Assembly (NCBI RefSeq): GCF_902167145.1
Contig: NC_050098.1
Coordinates: forward strand, 83,802,207 to 83,866,206
Source of the DNA: Zea mays
Lineage: Eukaryota > Streptophyta > Magnoliopsida > Poales > Poaceae
Direction of reading: 5' to 3'
Length of the DNA: 64,000 bases
The translations under genes and the position numbers were made by a program. Below are positions 24,801 to 36,800 of this stretch, piece by piece. The notes under the pieces were generated by a model. The model searched no databases and was not told the origin of the DNA. It saw nothing but the letters and a program-made list of their open reading frames with translations. The stretch's first letter is position 1. Each line of letters begins with the position of its first letter.

Positions 24801-27800
24801 ATCAAGTCTCTCTCTGATAATGCCATCACAGATAATGACGTTGAGAGTTCTCTTCATGCCCTGACTGGCACATGCACGAGAGAGACGGCATGCCTACCCA
24901 TCTGAATGCATGACCAGTCCCTCATCTCTCTGGTCGACTCTAGTTCCTCGCACTGCTTCCTACCAACCCACGTGGCTCGGTGTCTGAACTTGCACCTCAC
25001 CGCTCAGGATGGTACAATCGTGGGCATGGCAAACAACAAGCAACTCCCATGCCGAGGGGGTCTACTCCATGTTTCCCTTCTCCATTCACGACGAGCCATT
25101 CTGCATTGATTTCCTTGTCTACAAACCTCAGGTGCAACTGGCTAGCTCGCTTGGGCCCATCATCTGTGACTTCTCCTGCCTCTCCATGTCATTTTGGTGA
25201 ATAGACAATCATGCCAAATGGATCAAGCTAGGCGCCTCACGACCACAACCCTTCTCTCTTTGCACCGACAATGTATTGTGCCTACTCCCAACTGAGCTTT
25301 CAGATGTGTTCAGTAAGATGGATTGCTTGCCTCCCCCACGGTCCTTCGACCATTGTGTCGACCTCCTGCAATCCACTTTCGGTCGTCTTCCAACCATACC
25401 ACTACCCCCAACTACCAAAATACGAAATCGTGAAACAGTGCGACAAAATGTTATGCCAAGGCCTTATTCAACCTAACTCATCATCTTTTTGCGCCCTAGT
25501 GCTACTTTTCCGCAGGAAAGACAAGTCCTAGCGAGTTTGCATCTGTAAGTAGAGGTACTCTAACTCTCATCAAGAGGATGACACTAGGGGCAATACTGTT
25601 TATTTCCTCAAACACTACACAATGTTATACCCATCTAAGGGTTGGAGACACATATTTATAGCCCTAGAGGCTGCACTACCACATTACCACACCTTCTCAC
25701 ACAGACTACACAACAGGATTGTCCTCTAGATGCTAAAGGGACTACAGAGGATAGTCAAAAGCGACTTTTGTCCTCTAGATGCTAAAGAGACTACAGAGGA
25801 CAGTCAAAAAGCGACTGTTGTCCTCTAGATGCTAAAGAGACTACAGGGGACAGTCAAAAAACGACTATTGTCCTCTAGATGCTAAAGAGACTACAGAGGA
25901 TAGTCAAAAAGCGACTGTTGTCCTCTAGATGCTCAAGACTTATTCCATCATTCTCCCCCTAAGTCTTGGAAGTCGATCCCCTCCTGCTGTAAGAAACCGT
26001 GTGCCACCAAGCGAGCCTTGTGCTTGACGATGGCGTCGGCTTCATCCCTTTTCAGTTTGAACACCCATTTAAGGGTGATCGCGCGATGACCATGAGGGAG
26101 ATCAGTGAGCTCCCAGGTGCGGTTCGTCTCAACCGCGTCCATCTCCGACTACATCGCGGCACGCCAAGCCGCATGTTTCTCGGCCTCCGCGAAAGACCGA
26201 GGCTCACCATCGTCGCATGCAAGATGCAACTCTCCTGCCAAAATGCGAGACGTCGGGCCCGGCACTGACGGGTCGATGAGAAGGCCCTCCACCTTTCGAT
26301 ACCGCAACAGCTCACCGTCGTAGCACGCGTCGACGCGCTCCTCGTCGTGGGAGAGCGGGGTCACGAGCTCCACTGGGTCATGTTTGACACGAGCTGGTGT
26401 CGGAGAAGATGTTCCCAGAGAGGGTACCGTCGGTGCTAGAGTACATGGTGACGGAGAGCTCGCTGGAGCCGGAGTTGTGGCTGGATGGCGTGGTGGCGAA
26501 GAGCTCGTTGTAGCCGGAGCTGGAGAGCGTGGCGTTGTAGTCGGTGGAGACTTGGGGGCTGGAGTAGGCCTACTCGAAGAAGGGTCGCCTACTCCCCCGG
26601 CTCCCTCAAAGTGGACGTACTCGATGGTGAAGTCGTCGTACGCCGGAGTCGTGCTGTCGTCCATCGCCTTGTCCCAGGCCCATCCCCGCCCTTCGTCGAA
26701 CACTACGTCGCGCGTCGTGCGCACACGCAGTGTTCCTAGTTCAAGGATGTGGTAGGCCTTCGAGCCCTCCGCGTAGCCAATGAACACCCCTGGGGCGCTC
26801 CTGTCGTCGAGCTTGCCGATGTGGCCAAGCTCCTTGGTGAACGCGAGGCAGCCGAAGACCCGTAGGTGAGAGACTGTCGGCTTACGCCCATGCCAAGCCT
26901 CGTACGGTGTCATCTCGTTGAGTGCCTTGGTGGGCGAGCGGTTGAGGATGTAGACCGCTGTCACCACCGCCTCTCCCCAGAAGACAGCCGACATTCCCCT
27001 CTGTTTGAGGAGAGCCTAAGCCATCCCCACAACCGTCTGGTTGCGCCGCTCGACGACGTCGTTCTGCTGCGGGCTGTACGTCGCGGAGTAGTGGCGCTGA
27101 ACGCCCTCATCCGTGCAGTACGACGCGAACTCAGCCGCCGTGAATTCGCCGCCGTTGTCGGTGCATAGAACGCACAGCTTGCGGCCGCACTCCGCCTCCG
27201 CAGCGACCTGCACATGCCTGATGGCGTTCGCAGCCTCTCCCTTGCTACCAAGGATCATCACCCACATGTAGCGGGAGAGATCGTCGACGAGCAGCAAGAA
27301 GTAGCGTCGTCCTCCTGGTGTGGCTGGTGTCACCGGGCCACTCAAGTCCCCATGCACGAGCTCGAGCATCTCCTTGGCTCGGAAGCTCGACTGCTGGGGA
27401 AAGGGGAGCCGTCTCTGCTTTGTCAACACGCAGACATCGCAGAATTGTTCCACATGGTCAAGGCACGCCAGGCCTCGTACCATCTCCTTGGCACTGAGCC
27501 GCTTCAGGGCCTCGAAGTTAAGGTGCCCGAAGCGCTCGTGCCACTGCCATGCCCCGTCGTCTCGACGAGCAGCAAGGCAACAAGGTTGTGCCACCTTCAC
27601 ATTGAGGATGTATAGCCGATTTGGACTCCTGCGTACCTTGGCAAGAAGGCGACGAGAGGGATCCCAGATCCTCATGACTCTGTGCTCGACCTCCACATGC
27701 GAACCGTTCAGCTGTCCCAAGCTAATGATAGAGTTCCTCAACGCGGGGATGTAGTAGACTCCAATGAGCAGCCTGTGCTCACCTGATGCGGCGGTGAAGA

Positions 27801-30800
27801 CGACTGAGCCGGCGCCCTTGATCTCTACGCCGGTGGCGTCCCCAAACTTGACGGAGCCTCGGATGCTAGAGTCAAGCTCGGTGAAGAACTCCCGTCGACC
27901 GGTCATGTGATGAGTGGCGCCGGTGTCGAGGCACCATCCTTCGATCATGTCTTTGTTGGAGCCGTCGCCGAAGAAAGCGCGTGCTTTCGACTCATCAAGG
28001 TGGAGGAGTGTCGTTGCGGCCGGTGCCGCTAGAGATAGCTCGATGCTTGCATGCGCTAGGAGCAGAGCCTCCTCCTCCGCCTCCGCCTGTGCGACGTTGG
28101 CCTGGCCACGTCGTGGCTGTCGACAGTCCCTGGCCCAGTCGCCAAGCTTACCGCAGTTGTGACAGCCGTCGTCTCGTGCCGGCTTCTTGTTGCCGACGGC
28201 GCTGCCTTGGGCACCTCCACGGGCACCACCCTCAGCATGTCCTCGCGCCCCGGCTTGGGCGCCTCCACGCGCCTTGCGCGGCTTGCCGCGTTTGCGGCCT
28301 CGTGTCGAGGAGGACTCCCCCTTCTTCTTGTCACCCTGGCAGACCTCCCACTGCTCCCGAGTCAGATGTAACTTCCCACCGATAGTGATAGGCCCAGAGG
28401 GAGCCTGTGGTTCGTCGTCGTCGACCACCTTGAGACGACCTATCGCCTCTTCGATTGTCATCATGGAGAAGTCTAGCAGAGACTCGATCGAGCGAGCAAT
28501 CTGCTTGTACTTCTCGGGGATGCAACGGAAGAGCTTCTCAATAGCTCTCTCCTCATCGTAGGTGTCGCCGCCGAACCGCACCATCTTTTGCAACAGAGTG
28601 TTGAGGCGGAGAGCAAAGTCATCAACATCCTCACCTGGCTTGAAGGCCAGGTTCTCCCACTCCTTGCGAAGTGCCTGCAGTGTGGTCTTGCGGGCACGGT
28701 CGCTCCCGATGTGGGTCGCAGCGATGGCGTCCCAGGCCTCCTTGGCAGTCCGTTTCTTGGAAAGCAAAAACTGCATCTCAGGCGGGACTGCAGTAATGAG
28801 GGCATCCAGCGCCCGTCGATCCTCGTGGTAGTCGACATCGCTGTACCGAACTGCTTTCCACATGTGGCGAACCTGGAGACGTACCCTCATCATCGCGGCC
28901 CACTCGACGTAGTTGTTCTTGGTGATGGTAGGCCACCCACCGCTGGGACCGATGTCCCTGACAATGGCCTGGGCCATGCGGCGACCATGGTACCGATCCA
29001 AGGAGGGAGAGCCACGCCGCCTGTAGAGGCCACGATCTCCGTCGACTCGGTCGCGGCCGTCGGGAGCACCGTCGGCGTGTCTACGCCCGTCTGGGCTACC
29101 GCCGCGTGCGCCCTCGCCCGGAGCGCCGTCGGCGCGTCGACGCCTATCTGGGCTGCAGCCACGCGTGCCCCCATGGGGATGCGCGGCTACCCACTGTGCC
29201 GCCTGCTCTCGCGCTGCTTCCCTCGCCAGCCTGAGCTCTTCGTCGGTGTTGTCGACAGAAGCAGAGCTGCCGGCTCTACTACCGCGCAGAGCCTCGAGCT
29301 CTGCTGCCGCCGCCGCACGTGCAGCATCTGCCGCCTCCGCTGCTTCTACTTCCGCTCTCGCTGCTGCCAGTTCCGTCGCCGCCAGTCGTGCTGCCCTCGC
29401 TGCTGTCGCTGTAGCCGCTCCTGCTGCTCGCTCACGTTCTTGTGCCACGACGACCTCGGCCTCCTGCTGGCGCCGCGCACTCGAAGTGACCGAGCGTAGG
29501 GACATGGTGGGCTAGTGAGGGGTCGCTGCGTGTGGAAGAGGCTATCTCAGACGAAAGGTTGCTCGTCTGAGCAGGAGAGAAAGGAACAGTTGGAGCTTTT
29601 GCTGCCGACTGAGTATGGGAAGAGACGCGGGAAGGAGATGAGCACGAGATGTTTAGGCTGCATGATAGTTTGGCTTTGATATATTGTAAGTAGAGGGACT
29701 CTAACTCTCATCAAGAGGATGACACTATGAGTTGAGGCAATTTTCTGTTTATTTACTCAAACACTACACAATGTCATACCCATCTAAGGGTTGGAGACAC
29801 ATTTATAGCCCTAGAGGCTGCACTACCACACTACCACACCTTCTCACACACACTACACAACAGGATTGTCCTCTAGATGCTAAAGAGACTATAGAGGACA
29901 GTCAAAAGCGACTGCTAAAGAGACTACAGAGGACAGTCAAAAAGCGACTGTTGTCCTCTAGATGCTCAAGACTTATTCCATCAGCGTCGACTATCGCGCC
30001 CTCAACACCAAGATAGTGTGGAAAAATTTACCATTGTGATAGTCGAGGAACTGCTAGACGAAGTCAAGGGGTGTGCCTCTTCACGAAGCTGGACCTCCAT
30101 AGCCACTACCACTAGCTGCTGATACACCCTAACCCTTGGACATCACCGAAACCGCATTCCAAAAATACCATGGATATTCAAGCTCCTGGTCATGGCATTT
30201 GATCTCACCAGCCATGTCTACCTTCCAGGTGCAGATGAACGATGTTCTACATAGCTACCTCCATCGATTTATCCTTGTATTTCTTGACATTTTGATTTAC
30301 AGCAACACATGGGCTCAGCAATTGCAGCATATCTGGATAGTCCTTCAAGTTTTGTGACACCATAAGCTGACATTGAAGCAAAGCAAGTGCTACTTCGAAC
30401 AACAGTTGATATCCTATCTGGTCCAGTGGTCCACATCATCTCCATCAATGGTGCCACATTCATCGTCAACTGTGACGTTTCAGGAATGGGCTTCGAGGAT
30501 GGGGCATTGCTTTCTACAGCTAGCCCATCACACCACAACACACCAACTAGCCACCTACGAGTGTAAGCTCATCAGTTAGATCAAGTTGTGCGCCACTCAG
30601 TCGTATTTGTGGACATGTTCGTTCGTCATGCAAACAGAACACTATGCAAAGAAATTCCTATTGGATCAACGTATCTCCACCATACGTCAACGCATTATGA
30701 CTTCTCTATTGAATATATGTCAGGAAACAACAACATGATCGTCAACGCATTATCTCATCCTGACAAGGATGCAGCAACAGCGCTAGCCCTGTCCAGCCCC

Positions 30801-33800
30801 TCCTTCACTCTTCAATGACCTACGATGTGAAACTGGAGCTTGATCAGGGGAACACCAGCTAGACCAGATTCACAAAGTCAAATCCACGACCAACTAGTCA
30901 GTGGCCAATGGCCTCACCATCTACATTGTCCACATGTTCCCCCTTGCATCCTTCTTGTGGCTAGCTATCCTAGCCATGGTTCATGGGGTAGGCCATGAAG
31001 ACGCTAAACCAATTTTTGCCTCCTACGACGCCAAAGCAACCAAGAGAGTCAGACTACATCAAGAGCTGTAAAATTTGCCAACGCAACAAAATCAGAACAT
31101 CACCACCTAGCGAGATTGTTGCCTAACTCAGTCTGGGCGGACATCGCCATGGACTTTGTGAAGGCATCCCTTGGCAACTCGATGGTCCTCAAGGTGGTCG
31201 ACTGCTTCTTCAAGTACGCCCACTTTCTACCCCTGGCCATCCATACACCGTCGTCTTCATTGTCAAAACATTGTTCGACAACAATGTTGTTGGGCCTGAC
31301 ACACATAGACCCAAGCACTCCAAAGCAGGTGAGTCTAGTGGCATGACTAAACAAATGGCCTGGAGCTCAAAAACGTCTCGTCAAGCGTGTCCCATCCAGC
31401 TACAGGACAGGGGTATTTATAGGGTAACCGGGGGGGCATAGGTCCAAATACAATTGCACCCTCGGTTACCTACTGCATTACTAGAATATGTCATGCAACA
31501 GGATAATTACGATACAATACGAGTCCACGCCTACTTGCACCGGGATTCCTACCCGCCCAGAAACTGTCCTATGGGCTCAACGAGTGGACCCTCTTCGTCC
31601 AGCAATCTTTGGCCCGCTCGCTGTCATTTAGGGGACTCCGAATCGGAGGTCGAAGTATCGTTGCTTCGATCTTTTCTCACCTTCGTCATCGTCGGCCTCA
31701 TTATCCAGAGTCCTCGCATGTTCCTACTGGAATGACTTGTGTGAAAGGGGGGTCGATGCTGGCACCAGCGTGGTTACCCTCTGTGTGGTCGTCTGTCCCT
31801 AAGGCGAGCGGTCTTTGCTCCATTGGTGTTGCACGAGGGGGAGTGTGAGGGCACCCAAACGTCGTGACCCGCAAGGATCACATGGAGGGGCCTGAGGTCT
31901 CTGCTTAAGTTTTGGTCATGCATTCACAGGCAGGATTAGCTTGGTTCTAGATGGAGTCACCCAATGGTTGGTTGGAGGTCTGGTTCGGTCTTTGTCCCAA
32001 CAAATGTCAAGCTTAATGGCATCCAGTGCCCATCATTAGTGATCGTGATCATGTCTTCACCAGTACATTCCATATGGAATTGTTCAGACTCTCCAACATG
32101 CAACTATGCCTTAGTATAGCTTTCCACCCCATGGTTCGATTGGTCAGGCGGAGGTGACCAATCGAACCTTGGGTGTCTACTTGCGCTACTTGGTCGATGA
32201 TTAGCCTACAAGCTGTCTACGCTGCTACCATGGGCAGAATACTGCGACCACACCTTTCTCTAGACCGCTCTTCATTCCACACAATTCAAGATGATCCATG
32301 GCCGTAATCCACCAACACTACTCTCCTACGACCAAGTGCATGGCTATTGTTGACTAATAGCTTTAGGAACATGACAAATTTCTACTTAAAATTCGTGACA
32401 AATTATTGCATGCCCAGGAGATCAAAAAAGGTAATTATGACACCCATCATTGTGAAGTGGAGTTCCAGGTAGACGAATGGGTCTAGTTGATAACACTTAG
32501 CACAACTTGGTTCTTAAGTATTACGAGCCTTTCAAAGTGCTTGAGCTCATTCTGACTGTTGCCTACAAGCTTGCTCTACCAGTACAGGCATGTATCCATA
32601 ATGCCTTCCATATGGTATTGCTTAAGAAATTCTAGGGACAGATGACAACAACATTGGCACCGCTACCCCCCCCCCCCCCCAAATCAAAAATGGGCGCTTG
32701 TTGCCACAGCCAGGAAAGATTTTGCGAGCCCACCTTAACCATGGAGTCTGGGAGGAAGTGGTCAGTTGGATGGGTCAATCTGTTGCTAAAGCTACATGGG
32801 AGCAACTCATTGAGTCCAAGGTGGTCGTTGTTGACCAATAGCTCCAAGACCATGACAAAATTCTACTTGAAATTCATGACAGATTGTTGCATGCCCAGGA
32901 GATCACGAAAGGATATTACGACACCCATCATCACGTACTAGAGTTCTAGGCAACCGAGTGGGTTTGGCTGCCCCTTCACCACCGTCTTGTAGCATCACTG
33001 ACTGATAATGATCAACGCAACCAGGCTCCCAAGTACTATGAGCCCTTCCAAGTTCTTGAGCGTATTGGGCCTAATCCCTACAAGCCTACCACCATGGGCT
33101 TGTATGCATAATGTCTTCCATGTGGTGTTCCTCCAGAAATTGTAGGGATAGCCAGCAACAACATTAGCACCTCTACCCCTCATCAAACACAGGGAAGTGT
33201 TGCCTCAGTCAATAAAGATTCTACATGCCTGCCTCAATCGTGCAGTTAAGAGGTATTGGTCAACTGGATAGGCCAATCTGCTGCTAACGCTACATGGGAG
33301 CAACTCAATGAGTTCAAGGGAGCTTTTCCTTTATTTTAGCTCGAGGATGAGCTATTTCATAATGGGGAGGGAAGTGTTATGGACTCTTTTATTGGGAGAA
33401 CTTGTTAGGATAGGAATAAGTATTAGCAATTTAGAGATAAGTGTTGGGATAGGAATAAGTATTAATAGTTTAGAGATGAGAATAATCTGTTGGGATAAGG
33501 ATAAGTATTAGCAATTTGTTACAGTTAGGCTGGTGCCCTGAAGACTATAAAATTAGGAGCACACCACCTTGTATGGGTAGAGAAAAGGCCCCTTGCCTTA
33601 GACCGTGTCCCGCAATTCGCCCATAGGGTCACCCAAAACACTGTTTTGCACTGTAGACTGCATTATTCGTAGAGTGGAGTTTGAATATGGATAGAGGATG
33701 GGTAAGCTACTAGAGATAGTCTTAGAGAAGGCGCAAGGGCTCCTCCCCACCTCCTATCTGTTGTAATCTTCTTCTAGTCATCCAATACAGTATCCAGCCA

Positions 33801-36800
33801 TAACAACGTGCTCTTATAGTTGTTGAGATAGGAATGTCACATATTTATCTTCTTGCAGAGATAATATAACATTTCTGGTTTGAGACATATCTATGCATGA
33901 ATTGCATCAAGTCAACATTGCATAATGCAATTTCTTTGTATCTGAATAAAAAATATGATTGACAAAGGAAATTTCCTAGGAGACACCCAACAAATTTATA
34001 TTAGCGAGCCAAAAGTTGGAAGAAACATAATGCCATAGAAAAACTACATTTCAGAATTATAGCCAGCTCGTAGAAAAACTACATATTGACCTATGTAAAA
34101 CATCTATACAAAGATGATTTGTTTGAAAGTTTGTAACAACACGTACCTTTTTTGGAAAATATGAGCCACGAAGGCAAGATTTAGATTGGGTAAACCATCA
34201 ACTATGTCTTTTGGAGTCAGGTACCTTTTGCAGCCCATCCTATCTGCATGCTCAAGAATTAACCTTGCTCTATGAAGTAGATCTTTTACAGACATCGCAG
34301 ATGGTTTTGCACTGCATTCAGGTGCTAGGACATTCAATAGACAAGCATAGGCTTCACTATCCTGCATTTTTCAGGTGCAAAGGTAATGGGAACATATTCA
34401 CGCTAAATTGTGATTAAAACTAGAAAAAATGATACATAGGTTAGTGTTCATCAATCACTCAACATTCTTACTAGAAAAAAGAATCCGAGAAATGGAAATG
34501 TTACTAGTACAAAGAAGCTCTATAGAGGCGGTTTGTAACCCATTTTCACTATCGTTCATCAATCACTCAACATTCTTACTAGGGGCCAGTGAAAATGGAT
34601 CTTTCCACTGACAATTATTTTATAATCGTCAATGGAAACATATTTCCACTTACGGTTCTCTTAAAGCAACCGTCAGTGGAAATACTTTTTCACTAACGGT
34701 TGGAGTAAGTAACCGTAAGTGGAAATACATTTGCAATAGCGGTTCTCTTAACTAAACCACCAATAGAAATCGTCCATTTTCACTGACGGTTTAAGTGAAC
34801 CGCCAGTGGAAATCTAGTTTTTAGTTTTCACTGGTGGTTTCTTACACCAACCACCATTTGACATGGGTAATTTGCACTGGCGGTTAAGAGAACTGCCAGT
34901 ACAAATGTGTTTCAGTGGTTCTTGAATCGGGTCCACTAGTTTTCTTTCACTGGCGCACGATAACTGAAACCGCCAGTGGAAATTTGTGTGCACCGCAGAC
35001 ATAGAGTCATTTTCTACTAGTGTGTCAGCATGCAGAGGAAACTATGTTTAGATATGCTTATTGACACAATGTTCTGGAACAAATTGAATGAAACTAAAAA
35101 AATTCACAGCATTGCACAAATTCATTTTGGGGTTTTCTGGTTAACTACAATGACTACAATTATATTAACCAAGCCAATTGTATTTTTTTACAATAACTAA
35201 AAGGGGAGGACTGAAATGGGAATGAAATGTGCATACTTTTATATCTGATGAAAAATTTGTTACTCTTTTCTGGAAACCTGCTTTCTTCAGTTGAAAGTTC
35301 ATCCACCTTAGTAGAATCTTTTCAGGAGATAAACTCATAAGCTCCTCCATCTCCTGCAATGAGCACTCGTAGCTTTGGCAATGAGTTCTTTTCCATGTCA
35401 GACTGAAATAGTCTTGAAAACATAGTAGAATGAAGAGAAATTATATACTACCTTACTGTCCTCAACCAATTCAACTAATTGAGGTGTGCTTTTCAGATTA
35501 ACATTTGCCAACAGTTGTATCTGGTTGTTATTGTCGCAAAATGTAAGCACAATCAGTTTCCTTACATGAACGAACACAACACTACATACATATATTATCA
35601 AGCATACAGTATGAAAAGACAAGAGCTTACCTTGATTATTTGAGATATTAAGCCCAGGACCAGATGAGGCTGCAAGCAAATAGGAAAAAAAGGTTCAAAA
35701 AGGTTACTAAGAGACTTGTATGAATTCTTTAAAATGTAAAAAAGAACAGTAAGCAATGTAGTGGCTGCTAGAAACAACATCTAATTTGCTTCCAAAAAAA
35801 CAGCATCCCAATCAGATCATGGAGGATGTAAAATGAAAGGCTTGGATGTTACTGAAACCTGCCGTAGAATCTAAAGGTTGTTTAAATGACCCCAAACCTT
35901 CAGTATCAGACTGATAATCAAGTGAGGTCAATTCAGATCGATTGATTCTTTCATGATACTATGGACACAAGTTCCAACTATCTTTAATTTGTGTAGGAGC
36001 CATCAAACTAACCATAGTTAAGGGCATGTACAAACCCCATTAATTAGAGGGTCTCGTGTGTGTTTAGAGGTAAGTGAAAAAAAACCAAGAGACTATCTCT
36101 ATAAAACTCTCTATACACATTATATTTTAACATTATTTATGATTTAGGGGCTCTAGATTGTATCATACAGTTTGTTACTCTGTTTTCAAGTCGTCCGACT
36201 AATCGCGATTAGTCACGATTAGTCGGGCTAGTCGGTTTAGGGTACTCGATTAGCACATCCGACCCGATCAGAGCACCTAATCGCCCTGGTCGTCCGACTA
36301 GTCGACGATTAGGGGCGATTAGTCGCTCGATCAGCCGATTCTGCACGACTAGGGTTTAGGATCCTGAATTTTTGATTTCGTGGGCTTTTTTTCTGGCAGG
36401 CGGCCCGGCTACAGGGAGATGGAACGCCAGCGCCGTCTCTACTCTCTATAAAACAGACGGTTCACATCTCCTACTTTCCTGGCATCTCGATCTCTTTCCT
36501 TTTCTTCTCTTCTTCTCTATTTTCCTACCGGCTCCTAGACTTCACCAGTACACCGGCTGACCGGCGACCATCTGTGCGCGCTGCGCGGTTCTAGTTCCAG
36601 AATCTAGAGTTCCAGACTTCTCCGCCCCAGATTTCTCGTTCAGACACGCGCGAACAAGAATCAGGTGGAAGGGGAGCTGCAGGCGATGAATTTCTGTTGG
36701 ATGAAGATCTTCTTTAGGTAACTGGGTGGTAATGTGTGCTGTGTGGTATCTGGGACTGGTAGTATTAGTAACTAGTAGGTGTTTCTTTGCTGTTTTCAGT

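Larger units (their letters stand above)
25544..29983 (-). mobile_element. Copia element H, nearly intact gag-protease-integrase but no RT
   Basis: LTRs are 29685-29983 (5', minus orientation) and 25544-25950 (3'). Flanks gcatc (25539-25543) and gcgtc (29984-29988) are a one-mismatch target duplication inside the RT of element G, which resumes in frame with VDYRAL. A 3' polypurine tract adjoins the 25950 LTR. The primer site after the 5' LTR is degenerate (ATATATCAAAGCC). Pol ends right after the first RT residues, so the element could move only with help. Confidence 0.9.
24589..33805 (+). mobile_element. Ty3/gypsy element G, 5'-truncated, with two later insertions
   Basis: Remaining parts are the gag end and protease (24589-25200), RT start (25270-25543), RT/RNase H (29984-30818), integrase (about 31000-33330) and a 431-bp 3' LTR. 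A copia (25544-29983) splits the RT and a solo LTR (31288-32002) splits the integrase. No 5' LTR or gag start was found; chromovirus K abuts its left side. It lies in fimbrin intron 7, antisense. Confidence 0.78.

Noticed and set aside
28588..29499. 303-codon plus-strand ORF
   Set aside because: Antisense shadow of the copia H gag ORF, which has clear gag motifs on the minus strand.
27016..29505. The 829-codon ORF as a host gene
   Set aside because: It has gag, zinc knuckle, retropepsin and integrase motifs in copia order and is bounded by LTRs.
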